Below, in pieces: positions 28,545 through 37,083 of a DNA stretch of 64,000 nt. The stretch lies in the NCBI GenBank assembly GCA_964515235.1, contig CAZEVO010000003.1, forward strand, positions 1 to 64,000, read 5' to 3'. Both the position numbers and the translations under genes were made by a program. How positions within the stretch are numbered: position 1 is the first letter of the stretch; each line of letters starts with the position of its first letter. This DNA comes from OPU3-GD-OMZ sp964515235 (GTDB lineage: Bacteria > Pseudomonadota > Gammaproteobacteria > Methylococcales > Methylomonadaceae). The notes below the pieces were generated by a model. The model was not told the origin of the DNA and searched no databases. It was given only the letters and a program-made list of their open reading frames with translations.

Positions 28545-28545
28545 T

Positions 28546-29619
28546 TTATTCTTCTGTTATGGCTCCATGTTCCACGTGAAACATTTTATGATTGCTAAGC
28601 GTGGAACCTTTTGCAAAGTTTTCTTTGTCTGTGGCCGTTAAAAAAACCTGTGCATTTATCTCATTCAAGCACCGAAACACCTTTTCTTTGCTATTAACAT
28701 CTAATTCAGCCATTAAATCATCCGCCAAAAAACACCCAAAAAATTGTTTTCTTTGCTGTAGCATTTTAATTTGCGCCATACTAAGGGCTAACACTAGGAG
28801 TTTTAATTGTCCTCTGGAGACATAATCTTTGGCTTGTTTTTTTTTAACTAAAACACTGAGATCACCTCGATGAGGTCCTTGCCCAGTAAAACCATAGCGT
28901 AAATCTTTTTCTATTGAATTATGCAAGGATTGTTCGTACGTTAAAACAGGATCCCAACCTGTGTTTATTTTTATTTCTATTTCCGTTATCCCTAACAACT
29001 GTTTACAAGCCTCTAAAAAAAAAGGTTTTAATTGATGAATGTAGTTGCAACGATATTCGTCGACCATTGTACCGTAATATGCGAGCTCAGGGTTCCATAC
29101 CCTAATTTCATTCAATAATCCTGTTTTAAGTGCTGCGTTTCGTTGTGTTAAAGCAATTTTAAACCGTCGCCAGATAGGCAAAAACTCAGGGTCTAAGTTA
29201 AAAACACCCCAGTCAATAAATTCTCGCCTTATTTGTGGTCCTGCGTCTAATATCCGATAACTTTTAGGATGAATGATTTGTAAAGGAAAACCATAAGCTA
29301 TCTTTGCTTTTGATTTAACAGGTTTCTGATTGAGTCGTGTTATTAATTGTTGATGGTTATATTGAACACCAATCTTAATGTTTTTATCTTGTTGTTTTAT
29401 GTCTCCTGAAACAACAAATTCTTTAGCATTATAATTAATAACTTTAGAAAGATTAGCCGAACGAAATGATTTTACTCGGCCTACTAAAAAAATTGCTTCT
29501 AGTAGTGCGCTTTTTCCACTGCCGTTCAAACCATAAATAAAATTAAATTTAAGTGATGGTTCTATCTGCGCATACTCAATATTCCTGACGTTATAAACAT
29601 CAAGTTTTAACAATCCCAT
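28546..29619 (-). CDS. recF: DNA replication and repair protein RecF
   Basis: ABC/SMC-like ATPase that helps load RecA at gaps. It is 357 aa, normal length. Walker A YGLNGSGKSALLEAI is near residue 30, and the signature SRGQLKLLVLALSMAQ and the Walker B segment FLADDLMAELD are present. The last residues (MFHVEHGAITEE) are encoded by a parS site rather than by conserved RecF sequence, so the C-terminal tail is shaped by that DNA element. It starts 10 bp after dnaN. Confidence 0.97.
   Translation of the reverse strand: MGLLKLDVYNVRNIEYAQIEPSLKFNFIYGLNGSGKSALLEAIFLVGRVKSFRSANLSKVINYNAKEFVVSGDIKQQDKNIKIGVQYNHQQLITRLNQKPVKSKAKIAYGFPLQIIHPKSYRILDAGPQIRREFIDWGVFNLDPEFLPIWRRFKIALTQRNAALKTGLLNEIRVWNPELAYYGTMVDEYRCNYIHQLKPFFLEACKQLLGITEIEIKINTGWDPVLTYEQSLHNSIEKDLRYGFTGQGPHRGDLSVLVKKKQAKDYVSRGQLKLLVLALSMAQIKMLQQRKQFFGCFLADDLMAELDVNSKEKVFRCLNEINAQVFLTATDKENFAKGSTLSNHKMFHVEHGAITEE
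28568..28583. promoter_or_regulatory. parS site 2 (ParB binding), inside the recF 3' end
   Basis: A second, identical TGTTCCACGTGAAACA lies 39 bp from the first in the same orientation. It is inside the recF coding region, where it encodes MFHVEH on the opposite strand. Confidence 0.93.
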
Positions 29620-29629
29620 TATTCAACAA

Positions 29630-30730
29630 CTACAATCGCATCGGCATCACAATATACTGGTAACTTAAATCATTAGGGTCTTCAATAACACATGCGCTCA
29701 TATTGCTCGATAAAGACAAATGAATAACGTCAGACTCAAGATTTGAAACCGCATCAGATAAGTATTGGGAATTGAAGGCAATAACAAATGGTTCACCTGA
29801 AAATTCAATAGTTAGATTTTCTTCTGCTTCCTCATGATCAGGGTTATACGCAGCTATTTTTAAGTTAGAGTCACTAAAATTTAACGACACACCTTTAAAT
29901 TTTTCATTAGATAAAATAGAAGCACGGGTTAATGCATCTTTAAAGTCTTTTCTATTAACCGGTATAACTGATTTAAAATCTTGTTGAAAAACTTTACTGA
30001 AATCTGGATATTTAGCATCTATTAATTTAACTGAAAAAGAAAGCTGTTCAAAATCCAACCGAACATTACTGGTTGATAATTGCAATGATAATAATTGTTC
30101 TGAATCACTCAATAAACGACATAGTTCAATTACACCTTTCCTAGGAATAATAAAAGAAGCTTCAAGATCATTCGTTTCTGTCAATGGCTCATTAAAAAGC
30201 GCTAACCGATGACCATCAGAAGCAACTAATTTTAATTGTTGGTTTGTTATGGTAACTAATATACCATTTAGATAATATCTAACATCTTGATTAGCCATAC
30301 AAAACAACGTTTTATTCAACGCTTTTTTTAACTGAAAAATAGGTAACAACATTGTTGTATGAAGATTTTTTTCATCAAACGCTGGATAATTAATAGCATC
30401 TAGTGTGGTTAAAGAAAAACGACTACGTCCAGAAGTGATTTTTAATTTTTCATTATCTAATTGAATATCAATTTTAGACTCTGGTGGCAATAAACGAATA
30501 ATATCCAATATTTTACGTGCGGGTACGGTGATTTGACTGTCTTCCGTTTTATCAATAGATAATTCTGCTATTAGTTGTATTTCTAAATCTGAACCCGTTA
30601 TTGTTAAAATCCCGGAATTAATTTTTAAAAGTACATTAGACAAAATTGGCATAGTTTGTCTTTTTTCAATAACATTTACGATTTGTTGTAACGGTAATAG
30701 AAAAACTTCACGGTCAATCTTAAATTTCAT
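29630..30730 (-). CDS. dnaN: DNA polymerase III sliding clamp (beta subunit)
   Basis: Ring-shaped processivity factor. It is 366 aa, the usual size, with three similar domains. Recognisable parts include EKRQTMPILSNVLLKI (residues 22-37), GSDLEIQL, ASDGHRLALF and the C-terminal YQYIVMPMRL, which forms part of the peptide-binding groove. It follows dnaA with a gap of about 40 bp. Confidence 0.98.
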   Translation of the reverse strand: MKFKIDREVFLLPLQQIVNVIEKRQTMPILSNVLLKINSGILTITGSDLEIQLIAELSIDKTEDSQITVPARKILDIIRLLPPESKIDIQLDNEKLKITSGRSRFSLTTLDAINYPAFDEKNLHTTMLLPIFQLKKALNKTLFCMANQDVRYYLNGILVTITNQQLKLVASDGHRLALFNEPLTETNDLEASFIIPRKGVIELCRLLSDSEQLLSLQLSTSNVRLDFEQLSFSVKLIDAKYPDFSKVFQQDFKSVIPVNRKDFKDALTRASILSNEKFKGVSLNFSDSNLKIAAYNPDHEEAEENLTIEFSGEPFVIAFNSQYLSDAVSNLESDVIHLSLSSNMSACVIEDPNDLSYQYIVMPMRL

Positions 30731-30771
30731 AATCCTTTTTTTTAATAGTTAAACACCTGCAATACTTTAAT

Positions 30772-32100
30772 TTAATGCGTTAGAATTCGAATTAAACTGG
30801 AATAATCCTCTGACATTCTTGAATCAATTTCTTTTAACTCATTAATTTTTTTACACGCATTTATAACTGTAGTGTGATCTCTACCACCAAAAGATTCACC
30901 AATTTCTGGCAAACTATGACTGGTTAGTTCACGTGCAAGAGTCATTGCCATTTGACGGGGTCGCGTTATTGAGCGTGTTCTCTTTTTAGAATGTAAATCA
31001 GAAACCCTTATTTTAAAATATTCAGCGACAGTTTTTTGAATATTATCGATATGAACTAACTTGTCTTGAATAGCAATCAAATCATTTAAAACTTCTTTAG
31101 TGAAGCCAATCGTTATTTCTTTTCCAGTGAAATGTGAATTTGCAATAACACGTCGTAAAGCACCTTCAAGATCCCTCACATTAGAAGGTATTCTTTTACC
31201 TATGAAAAAGGCAACTTCCTGAGGTAAATCAATTTTGACATTAGCCGCTTTAGACATAAGAATCGCAGCTCTTGTTTCTAAATCAGGCGGGTCTATTGAA
31301 ACGGGTAATCCCCACCCAAACCTTGATTTTAACCTATCTTCTAGACCATTGATCTCTTTTGGGAATTTATCAGATGTTAAAACAATTTGATGCTTATTTT
31401 CTAGTAACGTATTAAACGTATGAAAAAATTCTTCTTGTGAACGTTCTTTACCGGCAAAAAACTGAATATCATCAATTAACAAAACATCAATACTACGGTA
31501 AAAATTTTTAAATGCAGACATTGTGTTGTGTTGTAAGGCTTTTACCATATCTTGAACAAATCGTTCAGAATGTAAATAAATAATTTTGGCATTAGGTTTA
31601 TTAACTAAAACATTATTACCAATTGCATGCATTAAGTGAGTCTTTCCCAATCCAGAACTGCCGTAAATTAATAAGGGGTTGTAAGCTTCACCAATATTTT
31701 CAGTAACTTGTGTAGCAGCTGCTTTAGCTAACTGATTAGATTTACCAACAATGAAATTTTCAAAATTAAATTGTTTATTTAAATTGCTGGTAATTAGGTT
31801 TTTAGATGTTTTGTTAACAAAATTTGGTTTTTTTATATCAACAACTTCTTTAGGTTGGTTTTGTCTAGTCCCTATTTCTATTTTAACTGTTGTGATCTCA
31901 TTATTTAAATCATCAATAATTTCCTGAATTCGAGGAAGGTAATGTTGTTTAACCCAATCAAGAACAAAATGATTAGGAGCTAATAAAGTAAAAATAGAAT
32001 CCTTTTCAATAGATTGTAATGGCCTAATCCAGGTATTAAATTCTTGAGAAGGTAATTCTTGTTCTAATAGTGATGTAATTTGAGTCCAAATGGTTGACAT
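30772..32100 (-). CDS. dnaA: Chromosomal replication initiator DnaA
   Basis: AAA+ protein that opens the origin. Starting at the ATG at 32100 (MSTIWTQITSLLE) gives 442 aa; an alternative upstream TTG would add an unlikely MINYF. Domain I is at the N-terminus and a Lys/Asn-rich linker follows (about 90-115). Walker A YGSSGLGKTHLMHAI and Walker B LLIDDIQFF lie in domain III, and the DNA-binding signature GGRDHTTVINACKKI is near the C-terminus. It faces away from the oriC-like region and heads the dnaN-recF-gyrB series. Confidence 0.98.
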   Translation of the reverse strand: MSTIWTQITSLLEQELPSQEFNTWIRPLQSIEKDSIFTLLAPNHFVLDWVKQHYLPRIQEIIDDLNNEITTVKIEIGTRQNQPKEVVDIKKPNFVNKTSKNLITSNLNKQFNFENFIVGKSNQLAKAAATQVTENIGEAYNPLLIYGSSGLGKTHLMHAIGNNVLVNKPNAKIIYLHSERFVQDMVKALQHNTMSAFKNFYRSIDVLLIDDIQFFAGKERSQEEFFHTFNTLLENKHQIVLTSDKFPKEINGLEDRLKSRFGWGLPVSIDPPDLETRAAILMSKAANVKIDLPQEVAFFIGKRIPSNVRDLEGALRRVIANSHFTGKEITIGFTKEVLNDLIAIQDKLVHIDNIQKTVAEYFKIRVSDLHSKKRTRSITRPRQMAMTLARELTSHSLPEIGESFGGRDHTTVINACKKINELKEIDSRMSEDYSSLIRILTH

Positions 32101-32127
32101 AAAATAATTGATCAAGTTTTAATTATA

Positions 32128-32151
32128 AATATATCTTTTAAAAGATATATT
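32128..32151. repeat. 24-bp perfect AT-rich palindrome in the dnaA leader
   Basis: The half site AATATATCTTTT is followed directly by its reverse complement, centred between 32139 and 32140, 28 bp before the dnaA start. It could be a regulator site or part of the DNA-unwinding element; it lacks the flanking T run of a terminator. Confidence 0.7.
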
Positions 32152-32288
32152 ATTGTTATTAGTGAAGAGTAAATCTGTCTATAAGTTGAAAAAAACCTTA
32201 TTAAACAGTACCTTAAGAATATAAATACCCTGTATATATAAACCTAAAATAAGTGTTGATAAAAAGAGGATAACTTTTTTATTAAAAG

Positions 32289-32297
32289 TTATCCACA
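32289..32297 (+). promoter_or_regulatory. Consensus DnaA box
   Basis: TTATCCACA, identical to the strong DnaA box, lies within the dnaA-rpmH gap. Confidence 0.9.
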
Positions 32298-32384
32298 GTT
32301 TACCAAAAGGAAACAAGCCGATGATTAAATTTATTTTATTAACAGTGAGCTTGATTAGATAAAAACTCATTGAATAAGGTTCTA

Positions 32385-32414
32385 TTGACATGATTTGATG
32401 AAATGGACTAAAAT
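32385..32414 (+). promoter_or_regulatory. Sigma70 promoter of the rpmH-rnpA-yidDC-mnmE unit
   Basis: A perfect -35 TTGACA and a -10 TAAAAT are 18 bp apart, 48 bp before the rpmH start. It is one of the best promoter matches in the window, fitting a ribosomal protein gene. Confidence 0.8.
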
Positions 32415-32462
32415 TAAGGGTTTATTGATCCATTTCGGATTCTTATTTATCAGGTTAAAAAA

Positions 32463-32597
32463 ATGAAAAGAACATATCAACCGAGCAAATTAAAAAGAGC
32501 ACGTACCCATGGTTTTAGATCTCGTATGAGTACACCTGGAGGTCGTCGGGTAATTAATGCTCGTAGAGCGAAAGGTCGTGCTAGTTTAACTGTGTAA
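32463..32597 (+). CDS. rpmH: 50S ribosomal protein L34
   Basis: The gene encodes 44 aa, beginning MKRTYQPSKLKRARTHGFR and ending RRAKGRASLTV, essentially the canonical L34 sequence and length. The protein is highly basic and binds 23S rRNA. It is the first gene right of the origin, and rnpA begins directly after its stop codon. Confidence 0.98.
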   Translation: MKRTYQPSKLKRARTHGFRSRMSTPGGRRVINARRAKGRASLTV

Positions 32598-32963
32598 TTG
32601 GTTATTCAGAAGTTTGATTTTCCCTCGCGGGTAAGGTTAAAAAAACCAAATCAATTTAAATATGTATTTGATTTACCAATTAGGTCAACAGATAGATATT
32701 TTACGGTGTTAGCAAGGAAGAATAAGTTAAATTTTTCACGATTAGGTTTGGCAATATCAAAGAAAAATATAAAAAAAGCTACGGATAGAAATAAGATTAA
32801 ACGAATGATTCGTGAAAATTTTAGAAAAAAACAGCATTTATTAGGTGCCATTGATTTTGTAGTACTAACCAGATATCAAACTAGTGATGTAAGTATGGAG
32901 CGATTACAAGTTTCTCTTGAAAAACATTGGCAAAATTTAACAATTAAATGCGGTTCTTATTAA
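32598..32963 (+). CDS. rnpA: Ribonuclease P protein component
   Basis: Protein cofactor of RNase P, which trims tRNA 5' leaders. It is 121 aa. The signature KKATDRNKIKRMIRENFR (RNR motif) is near residue 60, and FPSRVRLKKPNQFKYVF is the conserved N-terminus. No ATG or GTG is available; the frame opens with TTG directly abutting the rpmH stop, which is taken as the start. Translation is probably coupled to rpmH. The 3' end overlaps yidD by 16 bp. Confidence 0.95.
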   Translation: MVIQKFDFPSRVRLKKPNQFKYVFDLPIRSTDRYFTVLARKNKLNFSRLGLAISKKNIKKATDRNKIKRMIRENFRKKQHLLGAIDFVVLTRYQTSDVSMERLQVSLEKHWQNLTIKCGSY

Positions 32964-33169
32964 TTCAGTTAATTAGAATTTATAAGTATTTTATTAGTCC
33001 TTTACTGGGTAATAATTGTCGTTTTTATCCAAGTTGTTCAAGTTATGCAGTAGATGCACTTGAACAACATGGAGTGATAATAGGCCTATTTTTAATCATA
33101 AAAAGAATAGTGAAATGTCAGCCTTTTCATGAAGGTGGTATTGACCACGTTCCCAAAAAAAATCGGTAA
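32948..33169 (+). CDS. yidD: Membrane protein insertion efficiency factor
   Basis: It is 73 aa. The protein has the family pattern of an N-terminal amphipathic or hydrophobic helix (LIRIYKYFISPLLG), the Cys motif CRFYPSCSSYA, and KCQPFHEGGIDHVP near the end. It is thought to assist YidC-dependent insertion. It lies between rnpA and yidC as usual. Confidence 0.96.
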   Translation: MRFLLIQLIRIYKYFISPLLGNNCRFYPSCSSYAVDALEQHGVIIGLFLIIKRIVKCQPFHEGGIDHVPKKNR

Positions 33170-33174
33170 AAAGA

Positions 33175-34878
33175 ATGCAAAATATTAGGTTTTTATTAAT
33201 ACTCTTACTAGGACTCATGAGCGTAATGCTCTATGAAAATTGGCAGACTGATTATGTTATTAATCCAGCAGTTGAAGCTGCAAAGCAAGCAAAGTTATTA
33301 GAAGAGAATGGTGGTGTACCGGTTTCTACTGATCTAAATGGTAATGTATTATCGGCAATATCCGATCGTATAATTACAGTTACTACTGATGTCTATCAAT
33401 TACAAATTGATACTAAAGGTGGGACATTACAAAATTTAGATTTATTGAAATATCCTAAACATAGTGCACAAGAATATGACGGTTGGGAACGTTTATTAAA
33501 AGAAAATTTCGGTATAACTTGGTTACCTGAAACAGAAGAATATTCTACTGATGAAGTGATTCGTTTACTTGACAGTAGTAATAAGAAATTATTTTTGGCT
33601 CAAAGTGGATTAATGGGTAGCAACAGTACTGCTCCTAATCATCATGCATTATTGAAAGCATCACAAAAAGAATACACATTATCTGATGATGAAGATACGT
33701 TAAAAGTTCCTTTAATATGGACTGACGATAATGGCGTCGAGGTAATAAAAACATTTGTTTTTACTCGTGGGAGTTACGTAATAGGACTTGAACAAGAAAT
33801 TGTAAATAATTCCAATAGAACATGGCAAGGAAGACAATATAGCCAATTACTGAGAAAACCATTAGAAGATGATGGCAATAATAAGAACTTTATTCGGACT
33901 TATGAAGGACCTGTTCTATATTCAACGGAAGAAAAATACGAAAAAATTGATTATGATGATATGAATGCATCGGATTTAAGTCGTAAAAATATTGGTGGAT
34001 GGTCAGCGATGATTCAACATTATTTTGCTACTGCTTGGGTTCCACCAGAAAAAGAAGAAAATCATTTTTACAGTAAAACATTAGAAGACTTACGTTATGT
34101 AATTGGATCTTATTCGAAATTAGTAACAATTGAACCATTAGAACGAACCACATTAGTTTCTAAGCTATTTATTGGTCCAAAATTACAACCAGTAATGGAA
34201 GAAGTTTCTGAAGGGTTAGAACTCACAGTAGACTATGGTTTTTTAACCTTTTTGGGTAAACCAATTTTTTGGTTATTGATCCATATTCAGGAATACGTAG
34301 TCAATTGGGGACTTGCTATTCTAGGTGTTACATTATGTATTAAGGCATTATTTTATCGGTTGTCAAAATCAAGCTATACTTCAATGGCTAGAATGAGAAA
34401 AGTACAACCCAAATTAACGTTATTAAAAGAATCTTGTGGGGATGACAAGCAACGTTTTAATACAGAAATGATGGCTTTATATAAAAGGGAAAAGGTGAAT
34501 CCACTAGGTGGCTGTTTTCCCATTTTGATACAAATCCCAGTATTTATTTCATTGTATTGGGTTTTAATTGAAACTGTTGAAATTAGACAAGCACCTTTTG
34601 CTGGCTGGTTAATTGATTTGTCAGTTCAGGACCCTTATTATTTATTACCAGTACTAATGGGTATAACGATGAAGCTTCAACAATTGTTAAATCCACCACC
34701 AATTGATCCGATACAAGCAAAAATAATGAAAATGTTTCCTTATATTTTCACTGTATTTTTTCTATTTTTCCCATCCGGTTTAGTTTTATATTGGGTTTGT
34801 AATAATACCTTATCATTTTTACAACAATGGTATATTACTCGACAACTTGAAAAGAATGATCCAGATTACGTTGCATAA
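33175..34878 (+). CDS. yidC: Membrane protein insertase YidC
   Basis: Inserts and folds inner-membrane proteins such as AtpE. It is 567 aa. It has an N-terminal signal-anchor helix (residues 4-20), a large periplasmic domain (about 55-350) and five C-terminal helices with a positively charged groove (ILGVTLCIKALFYRLSK, then NPLGGCFPILIQIPVF and FPSGLVLYWVCNN). The length is that of a gram-negative YidC with periplasmic domain. Confidence 0.98.
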   Translation: MQNIRFLLILLLGLMSVMLYENWQTDYVINPAVEAAKQAKLLEENGGVPVSTDLNGNVLSAISDRIITVTTDVYQLQIDTKGGTLQNLDLLKYPKHSAQEYDGWERLLKENFGITWLPETEEYSTDEVIRLLDSSNKKLFLAQSGLMGSNSTAPNHHALLKASQKEYTLSDDEDTLKVPLIWTDDNGVEVIKTFVFTRGSYVIGLEQEIVNNSNRTWQGRQYSQLLRKPLEDDGNNKNFIRTYEGPVLYSTEEKYEKIDYDDMNASDLSRKNIGGWSAMIQHYFATAWVPPEKEENHFYSKTLEDLRYVIGSYSKLVTIEPLERTTLVSKLFIGPKLQPVMEEVSEGLELTVDYGFLTFLGKPIFWLLIHIQEYVVNWGLAILGVTLCIKALFYRLSKSSYTSMARMRKVQPKLTLLKESCGDDKQRFNTEMMALYKREKVNPLGGCFPILIQIPVFISLYWVLIETVEIRQAPFAGWLIDLSVQDPYYLLPVLMGITMKLQQLLNPPPIDPIQAKIMKMFPYIFTVFFLFFPSGLVLYWVCNNTLSFLQQWYITRQLEKNDPDYVA

Positions 34879-34892
34879 TATTATCGACCAAA

Positions 34893-36236
34893 TTGTTTGA
34901 AGATACGATAGCTGCAATAGCAACCCCTTTTGGTAAAGGCGGGGTTGCTATTATTAGAATTTCAGGTTCACAAAGCTACACTATTGTTCAATTATTAACT
35001 TCAATTAAACCACAAGCACGTAAAGCTTTATTTACATCATTTTATGATGCCAGTGAAAACATTATTGATTCTGGTATTTGTATTTATTTCCAGGCTCCAA
35101 ATTCTTATACCGGCGAGGATATTGTAGAAATACAAGGTCATGGTGGTATTGTTGTTATAAATATGCTTTTAAAGCGTATTATTTCTTTAGGTGCAAGGCT
35201 TGCAAAACCAGGTGAATTTACTGAACGCGCTTTCTTAAATAATAAATTAGATTTAACACAAGCGGAAGCAGTTGCAGATATTATAGAAAGTACGACAGAA
35301 CATTCTGTTCGATCAGCTCAGCGATCTCTCCAAGGTACTTTTTCAAAATTAATTTATGAACTTGTCCATGAACTTACTGAATTAAGAATTTATGTTGAAG
35401 CAGCAATAGATTTTGTTGACGAAGAAATTGATTTTTTAAATGAAGGCGGTATAGAGGAACGTATTCAAAGCGTACGTGATCAAATTGAATTAGTTTTAGC
35501 TAATGCAAAAAAAGGTCAGTTATTACGTGAAGGGATTTCAGTAGTATTAGTTGGTAAACCCAATGCTGGTAAATCTAGTTTACTTAATGCTTTAACAGGT
35601 GAAGATACTGCAATAGTAACCGATGTTGCAGGTACAACACGCGATGTATTGAAAGAAAATATTCAATTGGACGGATTACCGTTACACATAATTGATACGG
35701 CAGGAATTCATGATAGTGATAATTTAATTGAACTAGAAGGTATACGGAGAGCCCATAAAGAAATTAGACAATCCGATAAGATTTTAATTATCCATGATGT
35801 TAGAGATCAAGAAGGAATTAATGAATTAATGGAACAATTAGAAAGTAAGCCAACTAATCGTGTCATTATTTTTAATAAAATTGATTTAGTTAATGAACCA
35901 GCAAAAATTATTTATTCAAATGATGGCGATCAAATTTTTCTCTCAATAAAAACAGAGGAAGGTCTTAATTTACTAACTGAATATTTAAAAAAGAGTGTTG
36001 GTTATGATGAAAATCAAGAAGCTGTGTTTATCGCTCGTCAACGTCATGTTAATTCGCTATCAGAAGCATTAGTCTCAATAAATAATGGTTTAATTCAGTT
36101 ACAAGAAAACCAAGCAGGTGAGATAATTGCAGAAGAATTACGATTAGCACAAAATCATTTAGGTGAAATTACCGGTAAAATTTCATCAGATGATTTATTA
36201 GGAAAAATATTTTCAAATTTTTGTATTGGTAAATAA
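34893..36236 (+). CDS. mnmE: tRNA modification GTPase MnmE
   Basis: Partner of MnmG in U34 modification. It is 447 aa. The N-terminal folate-binding domain begins with DTIAAIATPFGKGGVAIIR; the G domain has GKPNAGKSSLLNAL near residue 222, the switch DVAGTTRD, DTAG and NKID. The C-terminus ends in the catalytic CIGK. The apparent start is TTG at 34893, since no ATG or GTG precedes the conserved start; its ribosome site is weak. The stop is 4 bp from the stop of the convergent small gene at 36241. Confidence 0.97.
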   Translation: MFEDTIAAIATPFGKGGVAIIRISGSQSYTIVQLLTSIKPQARKALFTSFYDASENIIDSGICIYFQAPNSYTGEDIVEIQGHGGIVVINMLLKRIISLGARLAKPGEFTERAFLNNKLDLTQAEAVADIIESTTEHSVRSAQRSLQGTFSKLIYELVHELTELRIYVEAAIDFVDEEIDFLNEGGIEERIQSVRDQIELVLANAKKGQLLREGISVVLVGKPNAGKSSLLNALTGEDTAIVTDVAGTTRDVLKENIQLDGLPLHIIDTAGIHDSDNLIELEGIRRAHKEIRQSDKILIIHDVRDQEGINELMEQLESKPTNRVIIFNKIDLVNEPAKIIYSNDGDQIFLSIKTEEGLNLLTEYLKKSVGYDENQEAVFIARQRHVNSLSEALVSINNGLIQLQENQAGEIIAEELRLAQNHLGEITGKISSDDLLGKIFSNFCIGK

Positions 36237-36240
36237 AATA

Positions 36241-36393
36241 TTACCAATTAGCACCTGCTAATAAGAAAAAAATAACAGTTGTCACGCTTACTAATAACTG
36301 TAATAACTCGTCTGATATTGTTAAATTTTCATCATTCATTAAATCATTGATGCGGTTGTTAACTTGGTCTTGCATGTGAATTTTTGTAATCAT
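36241..36393 (-). CDS. 50-aa tail-anchored membrane protein encoded after lexA
   Basis: I do not recognise it, but the reading frame is well supported. An AAAGGAA ribosome site sits 8-9 nt before the ATG at 36393, and the frame starts 17 bp after the lexA stop on the same strand with no terminator between. The 50-residue product begins MITKIHMQDQVNNRI, has a polar, acidic first half and ends in one hydrophobic helix (about residues 31-48, LQLLVSVTTVIFFLLAG). If co-transcribed with lexA it would be DNA-damage inducible, like small single-helix SOS division inhibitors in other bacteria; that role is inference. Confidence 0.7.
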   Translation of the reverse strand: MITKIHMQDQVNNRINDLMNDENLTISDELLQLLVSVTTVIFFLLAGANW

Positions 36394-36410
36394 ATTAATT
36401 TTCCTTTGTT

Positions 36411-37046
36411 TTAGTGACAATAACTACGCATTTGACCGACTAATACGCCTTGAATTTGTACATTATCTGGATCAAAAGACATCGGTTGCATTTCTTTGTT
36501 AGCTGGTTTAAGTATGGTTTTTTTTGGTGTTTGTTCAATAATTTTTAAAGTAACTTCATCATTGTTTACGAGAGCAACAATAATGTCCCCGTTTTTAGCA
36601 TAATTTCTTTTTTCTATAATGACCCAGTCATCATTAAAAATACCTAACTCAATCATTGAATCACCAGATACCTGTAGTGCATAACATTCATTTTCTGTTT
36701 TTAATTGTTTTGGAATTACAATTTTTGAATCATTTGTTATTGCTTGAAGTGGTAGACCGGCAGCAATTTTTCCTAAATACGGAATAGTATTATTGCTTGA
36801 TGATTTAAGAACGGTTTTATTATTTTTTTTAGTTAGTCTAATACCTCGTTGTTGACGATTTGAAGGTTCGACTAGTTTGGCTTCAACTAAATGTTGAATA
36901 TGTTTATGCAGAGAACCACGAGAACTTAACCCTAAAGCTGAACAAATTTCAGCCAGAGTTGGTGGGATTTCACTCACTTGATAATGTTTAACGAGAAACT
37001 GATATATTTCTTGTTGTTTACGTGTTAATGGTTGATAGTCTGACAT
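36411..37046 (-). CDS. lexA: SOS repressor LexA (divergent DNA-binding type)
   Basis: Represses the SOS regulon and self-cleaves on RecA filaments. It is 211 aa. The winged helix-turn-helix has LAEICSALGLSSRGSLHKHI, where E. coli has a recognition helix with SPNAAEEHL, so operator preference should differ. The cleavage site Ala-Gly (KIAAGLPL), catalytic Ser (SGDSMIELGI) and Lys (EVTLKIIE) are present. Two GTTC-N7-GTTC type sites lie just upstream instead of an E. coli CTG-N10-CAG box. A 50-aa membrane protein is encoded 17 bp downstream. Confidence 0.95.
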   Translation of the reverse strand: MSDYQPLTRKQQEIYQFLVKHYQVSEIPPTLAEICSALGLSSRGSLHKHIQHLVEAKLVEPSNRQQRGIRLTKKNNKTVLKSSSNNTIPYLGKIAAGLPLQAITNDSKIVIPKQLKTENECYALQVSGDSMIELGIFNDDWVIIEKRNYAKNGDIIVALVNNDEVTLKIIEQTPKKTILKPANKEMQPMSFDPDNVQIQGVLVGQMRSYCH

Positions 37047-37050
37047 TTAT

Positions 37051-37065
37051 GTTCTCTTTTTGTTT
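37051..37065 (+). promoter_or_regulatory. Near-match LexA operator next to the lexA start
   Basis: GTTC-N7-GTTT matches the direct-repeat LexA box GTTC-N7-GTTC at 7 of 8 defined bases. It lies 5 bp before the lexA ATG and overlaps the ribosome-binding region. Confidence 0.5.
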
Positions 37066-37083
37066 TCTTATAGATTACAATAA

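Larger units (their letters stand above)
32101..32462. other. Probable replication origin (oriC) in the dnaA-rpmH gap
   Basis: This gap of about 360 bp is very AT-rich and holds no convincing gene. It contains a perfect DnaA box TTATCCACA (32289-32297), a one-mismatch box TGTTGATAA (32254-32262), weaker ones (TGTCTATAA at 32176-32184, AGAGGATAA at 32265-32273), and a 24-bp perfect palindrome (32128-32151). Its place between dnaA and rpmH is the ancestral origin position. By eye the plus strand is C-rich relative to G to the left and G-rich to the right, as expected at an origin. Confidence 0.75.

Noticed and set aside
32179..32391. 70-aa minus-strand frame in the dnaA-rpmH gap
   Set aside because: Low-complexity, AT-driven composition, no ribosome site, and it runs through the DnaA boxes.
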